From assembly GCA_963803115.1 (NCBI GenBank), contig CAWDLN010000006.1:390168-454167 (forward strand): a stretch of DNA of 64,000 bases, written 5' to 3'. Below the pieces are notes generated by a model. It was not told the DNA's origin. It searched no databases and saw only the letters and a list, made by a program, of their open reading frames with translations. This document shows, piece by piece, positions 1-8,241 of this stretch; positions within the stretch are counted from its first letter, which is position 1; each line of letters begins with the position of its first letter. Made by a program: the position numbers and the translations under genes. Source of the stretch: DATBGZ01 sp963803115. Its GTDB lineage: Bacteria; Actinomycetota; Actinomycetes; Mycobacteriales; Micromonosporaceae.

Positions 1-346
1 CGCCCGACGGGCGGGCGTCCGTGATGCGCTGAACCTCGGTCACCCGGGTCGCCGCGGCGACATCGGCCGTGGTGCCCGGCGCGGGCGCGCGGACGCTGAG
101 GATCCGGGCCGAGTCGCGCTCGCTCACGAGTGCCGTGCCGTCGGGCAGGAACGCGAGTCCCCACGGCACGGCGAGGTCGGACGCCAGGGTCTCCACGGCG
201 GCGGCGGGAACGTCGACCGGTTCGCCCCGCGCCGACGGGTTGGTGAAGAGGAGCCCGAAGTGCCAGGCGATTCCGGCGCCGGTCCCGAGGAGGACCACCG
301 CCAGCACCGCGACGATGCCGAGAACGCGACGCCGAGGGAGATTCAT
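1..346 (-). CDS. PQQ-dependent glucose/sorbosone dehydrogenase-like protein, N-terminal part
   Basis: This gene runs off the left edge; only about 115 residues are present. They start MNLPRRRVLG, followed by a hydrophobic stretch (about residues 8-28) that looks like a signal peptide or anchor. LAVPWGLAFLPDG (residues 58-70) is the typical opening blade of the soluble PQQ glucose/sorbosone dehydrogenase beta-propeller family, whose members oxidise sugars outside the membrane. The catalytic and PQQ-binding part lies outside the window, so substrate cannot be judged. Its ATG overlaps the stop of the upstream ybaK-like gene by 4 bp, which implies co-transcription and translational coupling. Confidence 0.75.
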   Translation of the reverse strand, partial: MNLPRRRVLGIVAVLAVVLLGTGAGIAWHFGLLFTNPSARGEPVDVPAAAVETLASDLAVPWGLAFLPDGTALVSERDSARILSVRAPAPGTTADVAAATRVTEVQRITDARPSG

Positions 347-819
347 CCGGCTATCCTCGCCGTTACCGCGTCGGTGAGCCGGACCAGGTCTGCAGGGTTG
401 AGCTCGACCTGCAGGCCACGGCGTCCAGCGCTGACGTAGACGGTCTCGTATTCGGTGGCCGACAAATCCACCACCGTGGGTAGGCGCTTGCGCTGTCCCA
501 GTGGACTGATCCCGCCGCGGACGTATCCAGTCGTCTTCTCTGCTACCCCGCGGTCGGCCATCGCTGCCCGCTTGCCACCAACGGCGGCAGCGAGTGCCTT
601 GAGGTCGACGTCGCCAGTCACCGGCACGACCGCAACGGTGAGTGCACCGTCCACCTCGGTGACCAGCGTCTTGAACACCCGCCCCTGGACAATGCCAAGC
701 ACGTCGGCCACGGCGGCGCCATAGTTCGGTGTATCCGAATCCACCACGTACGAGTGGAGTTGGTGCATGACCCGCTGCCGGGCCAGCAGCGTCGTCGCCG
801 GGGTCGCCTGTCCTGCCAC
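343..819 (-). CDS. ybaK: YbaK/EbsC-family Cys-tRNA(Pro) deacylase
   Basis: A 158-residue protein of the YbaK/ProX editing family, which hydrolyses Cys mischarged on tRNA-Pro in the cytoplasm. Family landmarks are the N-terminal QATPATTLL, the central VFKTLV with its conserved lysine, and the GGISPLGQ loop. The open frame extends further upstream (to 876), but the GTG at 819 gives the family's usual beginning (VAGQATPAT), so I chose it. It follows the methyltransferase gene by about 10 bp and overlaps the next gene by 4 bp, so it is the middle gene of a reverse-strand operon. The family assignment is secure; the exact start is less so. Confidence 0.9.
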   Translation of the reverse strand: MAGQATPATTLLARQRVMHQLHSYVVDSDTPNYGAAVADVLGIVQGRVFKTLVTEVDGALTVAVVPVTGDVDLKALAAAVGGKRAAMADRGVAEKTTGYVRGGISPLGQRKRLPTVVDLSATEYETVYVSAGRRGLQVELNPADLVRLTDAVTARIAG

Positions 820-829
820 GGTTGGCAGG

Positions 830-2053
830 TTACCCGAGCGCGTGTCGGCGGCACAGCAGCGCGATCGGGCCGTCATCGACGCGTGTCAGTATCAGTGTCG
901 CCGACTGCGAGCCGGCAAGGCGAAGGTCGCGGCGCAGGCGGTCCGGTTCGACCGCGACGCCCCGCTTGCGGATCTCGAGGATGCCGATGCGGTGTGCCCG
1001 CAGTGCCGACCGCAGGGACTTCAGGCCGTACGGCAACTCGGCGACGACCTCGAATCCAGTCCCGAATGGCGTCGCGGCTGGCTCCTCCGTGAAAACGTAG
1101 GCGATCCGCGGGTCGGCGAGCGTACCGCCGATCCCGGCCGCAAACTCGGCCACGAGACTTGCCCGGACGACCGCTCCGTCCGGGTCGTACACGTAGCGGC
1201 GCCTGGGGCCGACCGAGGCCTTCGCGGTCCCCGATCCCGTCAGGACGTGTTCGCCGTCCCGTAACACGCTGGCCCGCCGTGGCGCCTCGGCCAGGGGCCC
1301 AAACCAGAGCGCGGCCTCCACCACGTCGCCGTCTACGCTGACCCACTCCGCCTCGGCGCCGTCAGGAATCAGCTGGTGGTCGATTCCAGGGGCCACCTTC
1401 AGTACGGTCGAGGGCACTTGTTCGGCCAGACCGACCACAAAGGACCACGGTGGCGAGTAGGCGGCTGGCTCGAACAAACGGCGGCCACGGTCCGTGTCTC
1501 GCCTCGCCGGATCCGAGAAGATAGCGTCTACATTAGACAGATCCACCATCCGGGCGTCGGCCCACCGCACCTCGACCGATCCCTGGTGCCCGACGGCGTC
1601 CACATTGGCCGCGGCGACCGCCGCCGTGACGGGATCCGATTCGATCGCCAGGACCGTTAGCCCGGCCCGGGCGAAGGCGAGCGTGTCGGCACCGATACCG
1701 CAGCCGAGATCAGCCACGCGGACGACGCCAGCGGCGACGAGCCTCGCCGCGCGCCGGGCCGCGACCAACCCACGCGTCGCCTGTTCCAATCCAGGCCGCG
1801 TGAAGAACAGCCGTGGCGCGTCGGCTCCGAATTTGGACGCGGCTTGGATCCGCAAGCTCGCCTGGGTGAGGGCGGCGGCGGCGAGATCGGCCGGGAATCC
1901 CTTGCGGCGCATGGCGGTCGCCGCCGCGAGCGGATCGGCGCGGCCGGCCGCGCCGACCAGCTCCGAGGCCGTGGCCAGCGCGCCCTGACCCGCCGGAGAT
2001 AGCAGCCGATCGAGGATGTCGAGGTCCACGACCGCATTGTCGGTCAGGGGCAC
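830..2053 (-). CDS. Class I SAM-dependent methyltransferase, THUMP-like
   Basis: A 407-residue protein with a class I methyltransferase core. Motif I is DLGCGIGAD (residues 115-123), and FSDPARR (179-185) sits where N6/N2-type nucleic-acid methyltransferases carry their catalytic DPxx/NPPx tetrad. The N-terminal 100 residues are helical, and the C-terminal part (about 320-407, with EIRKRGVAVEPDRLRRDL) matches the THUMP-like domain of actinobacterial methyltransferases. A structured RNA is therefore the likely substrate, but which one is unknown. The GTG start overlaps the end of the upstream lipoprotein gene by 10 bp, suggesting coupling. Confidence 0.8.
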   Translation of the reverse strand: MPLTDNAVVDLDILDRLLSPAGQGALATASELVGAAGRADPLAAATAMRRKGFPADLAAAALTQASLRIQAASKFGADAPRLFFTRPGLEQATRGLVAARRAARLVAAGVVRVADLGCGIGADTLAFARAGLTVLAIESDPVTAAVAAANVDAVGHQGSVEVRWADARMVDLSNVDAIFSDPARRDTDRGRRLFEPAAYSPPWSFVVGLAEQVPSTVLKVAPGIDHQLIPDGAEAEWVSVDGDVVEAALWFGPLAEAPRRASVLRDGEHVLTGSGTAKASVGPRRRYVYDPDGAVVRASLVAEFAAGIGGTLADPRIAYVFTEEPAATPFGTGFEVVAELPYGLKSLRSALRAHRIGILEIRKRGVAVEPDRLRRDLRLAGSQSATLILTRVDDGPIALLCRRHALG

Positions 2054-2796
2054 GCCGCCGCGGTGGCCGAGTGGCCGGTGATCGCGTGCTTGTTGCCTAG
2101 TGTTGCCACCGCGATGGTCAGCGTGTAGTCGAGCCCGTCGGCGTTGTACACCCTGACGTTGGCGAACCCGCTCGTGATGGTGGCGCAGGTCGAATACGTT
2201 TCCGGCGGTACGTAATGAGTGAAGTAGTCGACCTCCGTTTGGTTAGCGAGGGTCGCCATCCGCTTGGTGTTCGCGTTCCGCCATGCCTCGATGAAGGCCT
2301 TCACATACTCGACTGCGTTGTTGGAGTACGTGGTCAGGTCGAGCTTGACCTCGGTTGTCGCATGCGCCTTCCCGAGAAGCTGGTTATCCAGTCGCACGGT
2401 GACCGCGTCGCCATCGCCGTTGCGGAACTGGCAGTACGACGAGCCGGCCGCGCCCTGGCACTCGAGGTAAGCCCAGTTGGGCTCGATCGCTCCGGTCGAT
2501 TGCAATTGGCTCAGGACCGTCGAGGTGACCAGGTCGCCGAGGCGGGTCAGCTGGTTTGACCGCCAGGCGAGCAACACCGCCTCGCCGTAGAGACGTGCCG
2601 TGCTCGGGAAGTCCGCGGATGCGGTCGGAGTCGCCGACGGCGTGCTCGCCGCGGTGGTTGGCGCCGCGGTGGGCGAGGCCGAGCCGGTGGGGCTCGCGGT
2701 CACCGGAGCGTTGTTCGTCGCGCACGCCGTGAGGCCGAGTAGTACGGTCGCGGCCAGCAGGCTGGAGAGCAGACGAGGAGGGCGCGCGACGGCCAT
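2044..2796 (-). CDS. Lipoprotein, paralogue of the next upstream gene
   Basis: A 250-residue predicted lipoprotein. The signal peptide ends in the lipobox LTAC with the lipidated cysteine at residue 25. A Thr/Ser/Ala/Pro linker follows (residues ~30-60), then a folded domain containing AWRNANTKRMATLANQ. The start was set at ATG 2796 because AGGAG lies at the right distance; an upstream ATG at 2814 has no such site. The domain resembles the gene at 2887-3708 in order and motifs (SAWENGDYARMVSLSS there), so the pair looks like an old tandem duplication. No known function. Cysteine pairs in the folded domain suggest disulphides outside the membrane. Confidence 0.75.
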   Translation of the reverse strand: MAVARPPRLLSSLLAATVLLGLTACATNNAPVTASPTGSASPTAAPTTAASTPSATPTASADFPSTARLYGEAVLLAWRSNQLTRLGDLVTSTVLSQLQSTGAIEPNWAYLECQGAAGSSYCQFRNGDGDAVTVRLDNQLLGKAHATTEVKLDLTTYSNNAVEYVKAFIEAWRNANTKRMATLANQTEVDYFTHYVPPETYSTCATITSGFANVRVYNADGLDYTLTIAVATLGNKHAITGHSATAAACP

Positions 2797-2886
2797 CGGG
2801 GCTCCTGGTGACAAGGGTTCCCGGAGCGTAGATCCAGTCGCTGCACGCCCGCTCGTCGAGTCGCCGATCCGTCAGCCGCATCCCGC

Positions 2887-3708
2887 CTAGACGTACCCGA
2901 TGATGCCGTTCGGCTTACCAGCAGTGATCTTGGCCATGTCAACGATCAGGTACTGGCTCGGCAGCGTGGCTGTTCCACCGGTCTGGCGGAGTTCGACGCA
3001 TGTCTTACTGGCATTGGGCGCGGGGCACGCCTGCGGACCATACGTTGTGATGCCCGCATTGACCGACGAGAATTTCGGCACGCCGTTGAAGTGGTTCGCG
3101 ATGGCGGCGGACGACAACGACACCATCCTGGCGTAGTCACCGTTTTCCCAGGCAGAACCGAACGCAGACCCGTAACTTGCGCCGTCCTTGGCGAAGGTGT
3201 AGCCGTCGACCGTTACCGAGCTGACTGCTTCCTTCTTGCCGAGCTTGGCGGTCTCGATCGCGACCTGCGCTAAGTCGCCGGTCTGGTTGTAGTAGTGACA
3301 GTACTGAGTACTGCCGGATTGGCAGTGGGTGTTCGTCCACTGTCCGTTCTTGCTCTTGTAGTTCTGTTGCTGGACATATTGAGCCGTGTTGAGGCTCGAC
3401 AGGTCCACGATTCGAGCGTCGTTGTTAGCGGCGATCGCCTTGAGGATCTCCAGGCCGTAGTCCTTGGCGTTGTTCGGGTACGGGCTTGTCGTGGTTCCCC
3501 CGCCTCCGCCTCCGCCTGAGGTCGTTGTCGCGGTCGCGTCCGGCGTCGTTGTGGCCGAGGCGCTGGAGTCGCCGAGCTGGCCCTGAGCGGACGGTTCGCC
3601 AGTGGCGTTCGGGTTCGCGGCTCCGTCCTTACCGCAGGCAGCGAGTGCGAGCAGGCACGCGGCAGCAGCGGCGATGGCCGCGACGCGCCGGGATCGGGGC
3701 AGCGCCAT
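2887..3708 (-). CDS. Lipoprotein, paralogue of the next downstream gene
   Basis: A 273-residue predicted lipoprotein. The signal peptide ends in LAAC with cysteine 25, followed by a low-complexity linker rich in Ser/Thr and a run of eight glycines (about 65-72). The exported domain has two similar halves, each with a short helix of the YxxEILKAIAANNDARIVDLS / FGSAWENGDYARMVSLS type, so it may be a duplicated fold. Four cysteines in the domain could form disulphides. An AGGAGG-type site precedes the ATG. It lies 90 bp upstream of its paralogue and downstream of a large inverted repeat. Function unknown. Confidence 0.75.
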   Translation of the reverse strand: MALPRSRRVAAIAAAAACLLALAACGKDGAANPNATGEPSAQGQLGDSSASATTTPDATATTTSGGGGGGGTTTSPYPNNAKDYGLEILKAIAANNDARIVDLSSLNTAQYVQQQNYKSKNGQWTNTHCQSGSTQYCHYYNQTGDLAQVAIETAKLGKKEAVSSVTVDGYTFAKDGASYGSAFGSAWENGDYARMVSLSSAAIANHFNGVPKFSSVNAGITTYGPQACPAPNASKTCVELRQTGGTATLPSQYLIVDMAKITAGKPNGIIGYV

Positions 3709-3915
3709 CGGGATCCTCCTCGGGGCGGGCGTCGGGCATGACCCGACCGGTGTTGCCCCGAACGTAGGTGGCGCCCCTGAGCATTGACCGCCTTCGTCGG
3801 GAACCCGACGTGTCCCCGGAATCGGTGGTCATCGTTCGCCCCACGCGGACGCAACGCCGTACCAGCAGGAGATCGTCGCACAACAAATTGGGTGCGGCCG
3901 CAGCCGCAAGATCAT

Positions 3916-3977
3916 CCCAATTGGTCACCAACTGGGCACTTTTGAGCGTACGACTGCCCAGTTGGTGACCAACTGGG
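3916..3977. repeat. Large inverted repeat whose arms are themselves palindromes
   Basis: The left arm 3916-3938 and right arm 3955-3977 are reverse complements over 23 bp with one mismatch, separated by 16 bp. Each arm contains the palindrome TTGGTSACCAA, so four half-sites are present. It lies in the 320-bp gap between the DUF1918 gene and the downstream lipoprotein, both on the reverse strand. It could be an operator for a dimeric regulator of the lipoprotein pair or a terminator for the DUF1918 transcript, though no T-run follows either arm. I see nothing else in 3709-4028. Confidence 0.8.
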
Positions 3978-4028
3978 GACCCGGGGGCGGCGATGGTGGC
4001 CAACCGGCGGACGGGGCGTCCGGTCTAT

Positions 4029-4223
4029 TCAGCTTTTCTGCGTGGTGGTCTCGATGACACAGTCCGAGCCGGGGAAGACGAGGGTCTCGTGGCCGTCCGG
4101 AAACCGGACGAGGTAGGGAGGAGCGCCGTTCTGGCCCCGGACCTCGACAATCAGGGCGATCTTGTCAGGATCCCCCACGGTGTTGCTGTGCATGTGGAGT
4201 CTGTCGCCGATGGTTGCCTGCAT
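4029..4223 (-). CDS. DUF1918 family small protein
   Basis: A 64-residue protein beginning MQATIGDRLHMHS and containing PYLVRFPDGHETLVFPG, the compact beta-rich pattern of actinobacterial DUF1918 proteins. The frame stays open upstream to 4448, but the ATG at 4223 is preceded by GAGAAGG and gives the family's usual length. It is divergent from groES and shares the 250-bp intergenic region with it, so one of the two CIRCE operators could also influence it. No biochemical role is established for the family as far as I know. Confidence 0.85.
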   Translation of the reverse strand: MQATIGDRLHMHSNTVGDPDKIALIVEVRGQNGAPPYLVRFPDGHETLVFPGSDCVIETTTQKS

Positions 4224-4298
4224 ACTTGAACCTTCTCGCATTCCACCCCACCCGCGCAGCCCATCCGCGAGTATGGGATTTCCAGGCGGGTGACTGTG

Positions 4299-4325
4299 TT
4301 GGCACTCTCCTTGACGGAGTGCTAG
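4299..4325 (+). promoter_or_regulatory. CIRCE operator 1 (HrcA site)
   Basis: TTGGCACTC, 9 bp, GAGTGCTAG: matches the CIRCE consensus (TTAGCACTC-N9-GAGTGCTAA) with two changes. It covers the -35-like TTGACG at 4311-4316, so HrcA binding here would block RNA polymerase. Confidence 0.85.
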
Positions 4326-4340
4326 CCGCCGGCCTAACGT
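4311..4340 (+). promoter_or_regulatory. Putative groES-groEL promoter
   Basis: TTGACG (4311-4316) and TAACGT (4335-4340), spaced 18 bp, form the best -35/-10 pair upstream of groES. The -35 lies inside CIRCE 1 and the -10 ends 5 bp before CIRCE 2, which is what a heat-shock promoter under HrcA control should look like. Position by eye only. Confidence 0.55.
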
Positions 4341-4345
4341 GTGCG

Positions 4346-4372
4346 TTAGCACTCTCGGGTTGAGGGTGCTAG
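4346..4372 (+). promoter_or_regulatory. CIRCE operator 2 (HrcA site)
   Basis: TTAGCACTC, 9 bp, GGGTGCTAG: a perfect left half and a right half with two changes. It lies just after the proposed -10 and would be in the 5' untranslated region of groES mRNA. Confidence 0.85.
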
Positions 4373-4474
4373 AGCCGGGCGGCGCCGGCACCCGCGACGA
4401 CGGAGCCGCATGGCCATGTGAACGCAGAACGGCAAGGCAATCAGGCAATTCTGATACCCCAGGAGGGTATGACA

Positions 4475-4783
4475 GTGAGTACCGCGACCAAGGTTGCGAT
4501 CAAGCCTCTCGAGGACCGCATCCTCGTCCAGGCGAACGAGGCGGAGACCACAACGGCATCGGGCCTGGTCATTCCGGACACCGCCAAAGAGAAGCCGCAG
4601 GAGGGGACGGTCATCGCCGTGGGCCCCGGTCGTTTCGACGACAAGGGCAACCGGGTCCCGATCGACGTGAAGGTCGGCGACACCGTTATCTACTCGAAGT
4701 ACGGCGGCACCGAGGTCAAGTACGCGGGCGAGGAGTACCTGGTGCTCTCGGCCCGCGATGTCCTCGCGGTGATCGAGAAGTAA
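4475..4783 (+). CDS. groES: Co-chaperonin GroES
   Basis: A 102-residue GroES (Hsp10), the heptameric lid that caps the GroEL chamber in the cytoplasm. It has the expected IKPLEDRILVQ start region, the mobile loop ETTTASGLVIPD and the roof segment. Two in-frame starts lie close together. ATG 4469 is only 2 bp after AGGAGG (4461-4466), too close to serve it, while GTG 4475 is 8 bp away, so I take the GTG. Upstream are two CIRCE elements, so HrcA repression relieved by heat is expected. groEL follows after 106 bp, probably on the same transcript. Confidence 0.97.
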   Translation: MSTATKVAIKPLEDRILVQANEAETTTASGLVIPDTAKEKPQEGTVIAVGPGRFDDKGNRVPIDVKVGDTVIYSKYGGTEVKYAGEEYLVLSARDVLAVIEK

Positions 4784-4889
4784 TCGCCGAACTGGCCAAG
4801 CACGACCTGACGAAAGCTTCGACAAACGACGCCATCGCCCTGGACCCGATCGCCGGGCCGGGGCGGTGGCGTGTGAAGGGACAACACAC

Positions 4890-6533
4890 ATGGCGAAGAT
4901 CCTGAGCTTCTCGGACGACGCTCGGCACCGGCTCGAGCATGGTGTCAACGCGTTGGCCGACGCGGTCAAGGTCACGCTCGGCCCGCGCGGACGCAACGTC
5001 GTTCTCGACAAGAAGTTCGGCGCCCCGACGATCACCAACGACGGCGTCACGATCGCCAAGGAGATCGAGCTCACCAACCCGTACGAAAACCTTGGCGCGC
5101 AGCTCGTCAAGGAGGTCGCCACCAAGACCAACGATGTCGCCGGCGACGGAACCACGACCGCCACCGTGCTGGCTCAGGCCATGGTTCGCGAGGGCCTACG
5201 CAACGTGGCCGCCGGGGCCGACCCGATGAGCCTCAAGCGTGGCATCGATGCCGCAGCCGCGATGATCAGTGAGACGTTGCTCAGCAAGGCCGCCGAGGTC
5301 AAGAAGCGCCAGGACATCGCCCACGTGGCGACGATCTCCGCGCAGGACACGGCCATTGGCGAGCTGATCGCGGAGGCGATGGAGCGCGTCGGTCGCGATG
5401 GCGTGATCACGGTCGAGGAGGGCTCGACGCTCACCACTGAGCTCGATGTGACCGAGGGTATGCAGTTCGACAAGGGCTACATCTCGCCGTACTTCATCAG
5501 CGATGCTGAGGCCGGCGAGGCCGTCCTCGAGGATGCGTACGTTCTGATCACTCCGCAGAAGATCAGCGCCATCGAGGACCTACTGCCGCTGTTGGAGCAG
5601 GTGCTCAAGGCCGGCAAGCCGCTGCTCATCATCGCGGAGGACGTCGACGGGCAGGCGTTGTCGACGCTGGTGGTCAACTCCATCCGCAAGACACTCAAGG
5701 TCTGCGCGGTGAAGGCCCCCGGCTTCGGCGATCGCCGAAAGGCGATGCTGCAGGACATGGCGGTGCTCACCGGCGGCGAGATGATCGCGCCGGAACTGGG
5801 TTACAAGCTCGAATCAGTGAACCTCGACCTGCTCGGTTCGGCCCGCCGCGTGGTGGTTACCAAGGAAAACGCGACCATTGTGGACGGTGGCGGCGACGCG
5901 TCAGAGGTGAAGGCGCGCGTCGAGCAGATCCGCAAGGAGATCGAGGCCTCCGACTCGGACTGGGACAAGGAGAAGCTCAACGAGCGACTGGCCAAGCTCT
6001 CCGGCGGTGTCGCGGTCATCAAGGTGGGCGCCGCGACCGAGGTCGAGATGAAGGAGCGCAAGCACCGCATCGAGGACGCGATCTCGGCCACCAAGGCCGC
6101 CGTCGAGGAGGGCGTGATCCCGGGCGGCGGGGCCACGCTGACCCAGGTCGCCTCGGTGCTCGCAAACGGCCTCGACCTCACCGGTGATGCGGCCACGGGC
6201 GTGTCGATCGTGCGCAAGGCGCTCGACGAGCCGCTGCGCTGGATCGCTCAGAACGCGGGGCTGGACGGCTACGTCGTCGTCGGCAAGGTGCGCGAGTCGA
6301 AGGCCGGCACTGGCCTGAACGCGGCCACCGGCGAGTATGTCGACCTTGCGAAGGCCGGCATCGTCGACCCAGTGAAGGTGACCCGCAGCGCGGTCTCCAA
6401 CGCGGCCTCCATCGCGGGTCTGCTACTCACAACCGAGGCGCTGATCGTGGAGAAGCCGAAGGCGCCTGAGCCGGCCGATGGTGGCCACGGCCATGGGCAT
6501 GGCCACGGTCACCAGCACGGGCCGGGCTTCTAA
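4890..6533 (+). CDS. groEL1: Chaperonin GroEL with His-rich tail (GroEL1 type)
   Basis: A 547-residue Hsp60 chaperonin. The ATPase signature GDGTTTATVLAQ is at about residues 86-97 and all three GroEL domains are present. The C terminus ends in alternating Gly-His repeats (GHGHGHGHQHG) instead of the Gly-Met tail. In actinobacteria this His-rich tail marks the copy next to groES, usually called GroEL1; a Gly-Met copy normally sits elsewhere in the genome. The true start is ATG 4890, preceded by GAAGGG; an upstream in-frame extension to 4866 is not needed. A strong hairpin follows the gene. Confidence 0.97.
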   Translation: MAKILSFSDDARHRLEHGVNALADAVKVTLGPRGRNVVLDKKFGAPTITNDGVTIAKEIELTNPYENLGAQLVKEVATKTNDVAGDGTTTATVLAQAMVREGLRNVAAGADPMSLKRGIDAAAAMISETLLSKAAEVKKRQDIAHVATISAQDTAIGELIAEAMERVGRDGVITVEEGSTLTTELDVTEGMQFDKGYISPYFISDAEAGEAVLEDAYVLITPQKISAIEDLLPLLEQVLKAGKPLLIIAEDVDGQALSTLVVNSIRKTLKVCAVKAPGFGDRRKAMLQDMAVLTGGEMIAPELGYKLESVNLDLLGSARRVVVTKENATIVDGGGDASEVKARVEQIRKEIEASDSDWDKEKLNERLAKLSGGVAVIKVGAATEVEMKERKHRIEDAISATKAAVEEGVIPGGGATLTQVASVLANGLDLTGDAATGVSIVRKALDEPLRWIAQNAGLDGYVVVGKVRESKAGTGLNAATGEYVDLAKAGIVDPVKVTRSAVSNAASIAGLLLTTEALIVEKPKAPEPADGGHGHGHGHGHQHGPGF

Positions 6534-6540
6534 GTCACAC

Positions 6541-6588
6541 CGACAGGCCACCTTCTCGTCCACAGCGGACGAGTAGGTGGCCCTGTCG
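6541..6588 (+). terminator. Strong hairpin after groEL
   Basis: CGACAG, GCCACCT and CTCGTCC on the left pair with GGACGAG, AGGTGGC and CTGTCG on the right, giving about 20 bp with one small mismatch on each side and a 5-nt loop. It begins 7 bp after the groEL stop. Only two T residues follow, as is common in high-GC actinomycetes. Confidence 0.75.
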
Positions 6589-6669
6589 TTACGATCAGCG
6601 AGCCTTACCAGTCCATGACGGATCGGTTCGGATCTTGGCGGTGGCCCGGATGGTCAGCAGACTAGGACC

Positions 6670-8235
6670 GTGACAACCACGCAACGGGCGACCTCGGTCA
6701 GGCCGCGGCTGCTGGCCGCGCTCGCCGGAGTCGCCGCAGCGGCGGCCGCCCTAGCTGCGGGTGAGCTGGTGGCGGCGGCCGTGGATGCGCGCTCGTCCCC
6801 ACTGGTCGCCGTGGGTGGCGTCGTCATCGACAACGTTCCGGAGGGTGGCAAACAACTCGCGATCCGACTGTTCGGGACCAACGACAAGGTCGCCCTCCAG
6901 GTGGGCACCGTCGTTGTCGTCCTTCTGCTGGCCGCCGGATTGGGCATCCTCGGGCGGACTCGCCGATGGGCGGCGCTGGCCGGGTTTGCCGTACTGGGCG
7001 CCGTAGGTGCCACGGCCGCGGTCACCCGTACCGGAGCCAGCCTGGCGTGGATGCTGCCCGGCCTGGCCGCGGCCGTCGCCGGCATCCTGACGCTGTCGTG
7101 GCTGCTGTCACTGCTCGCGCGTGTGCCAGAGCTCGGACATCCCCAAGCGGGGTCGGCGAGCTGGCTGCGCAACCCGGACCGACGGGCGTTCCTTCGTCTG
7201 TCCGCGGCGATCACCGTTGGCGGAGCCGTCGTGGGCTACCTGGGCCATCTGCTCGCGCAAGTGTCCAATGTGAACACTGCACGAGAGGCCGTCCGGAGCG
7301 AGCTGCCGACGCCGTCCGGGACCCCGGTATCGCCGATACCGCAGGCCGACGTCGCCGGGCTGTCGTACGTCACCACGAACGATACGTTCTATCGGATCGA
7401 CACCGCGATCGTCGTGCCCCGGGTGGACCCGAACGACTGGAGGCTCACCGTCACCGGGCGCGTTGGGAAGCCGATGGAGCTGACCTTCGACGAGCTGCTG
7501 CGCCGACCGATGATCGAGCGGTATATCACGCTCACCTGCGTCTCGAACGAGGTCGGCGGTGATCTCATCGGCAACGCCCGCTGGCTCGGCACCCCGGTCG
7601 CCGACCTGCTCGACGAGGTGGATCCCGACCCCGCGGCCGATCAGGTGGTGAGCTGGTCGGTCGACGGCTTCAGCGCCGGTACGCCGACCGCCGTCCTGCG
7701 GGATGGCCGGGACGCGCTGCTGGCCGTGGCGATGAACGGCGAGCCGTTGCCGGTCGACCACGGCTTTCCGGTACGGATGGTGGTGCCTGGCCTGTACGGG
7801 TACGTCTCGGCCACGAAATGGCTGACGAAGCTCGAGCTAACGACATTCGCGGACTTCGACGCCTACTGGGTCCCGCGCGGGTGGTCGCAGCAAGCCCCGA
7901 TCAAGACCAGCTCCCGCATCGATCGGCCCCGAAGCGGGGAATCGATTCCGACCGGGGACTACGTCGTGGCGGGCGTCGCCTGGGCCCAGCACCGCGGTAT
8001 CTCCACAGTGGACGTACGGGTCGACGGCGGCGCCTGGCAGACCGCGACCCTCGCCGCGGTGGCCTCGATCGACACGTGGCGACTGTGGTCGTGGCGCTGG
8101 CCGGCGACCCCGGGCGAGCACACGCTCGAGGTGCGTGCCACCGACAACGCGGGCGCACTGCAGATCGAAGCGGAGGCACCGCCCGAACCGGACGGTGCGA
8201 CTGGCTACCACCAGGTAGAGGTGAAGGTCGGCTGA
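6670..8235 (+). CDS. Membrane-anchored molybdopterin-dependent oxidoreductase (sulfite oxidase fold)
   Basis: A 521-residue protein with an N-terminal membrane block of about four to five hydrophobic segments (residues ~12-35, 72-95, 97-115, 122-145, 172-195). A sulfite-oxidase-type molybdopterin domain then follows outside the membrane. TLTCVSNEVGG places the Mo-liganding cysteine at residue 290, and VPGLYGYVSATKWLTKLEL is typical of the family. The C-terminal 110 residues form the Ig-like dimerisation domain (VDVRVDGGAWQTATL). The substrate is unknown; relatives act on sulfite, nitrate or methionine sulfoxide. The GTG start was chosen because it opens the hydrophobic N terminus. It lies alone between groEL and the convergent whiB gene. 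Confidence 0.88.
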   Translation: MTTTQRATSVRPRLLAALAGVAAAAAALAAGELVAAAVDARSSPLVAVGGVVIDNVPEGGKQLAIRLFGTNDKVALQVGTVVVVLLLAAGLGILGRTRRWAALAGFAVLGAVGATAAVTRTGASLAWMLPGLAAAVAGILTLSWLLSLLARVPELGHPQAGSASWLRNPDRRAFLRLSAAITVGGAVVGYLGHLLAQVSNVNTAREAVRSELPTPSGTPVSPIPQADVAGLSYVTTNDTFYRIDTAIVVPRVDPNDWRLTVTGRVGKPMELTFDELLRRPMIERYITLTCVSNEVGGDLIGNARWLGTPVADLLDEVDPDPAADQVVSWSVDGFSAGTPTAVLRDGRDALLAVAMNGEPLPVDHGFPVRMVVPGLYGYVSATKWLTKLELTTFADFDAYWVPRGWSQQAPIKTSSRIDRPRSGESIPTGDYVVAGVAWAQHRGISTVDVRVDGGAWQTATLAAVASIDTWRLWSWRWPATPGEHTLEVRATDNAGALQIEAEAPPEPDGATGYHQVEVKVG

Positions 8236-8241
8236 CGCTCG

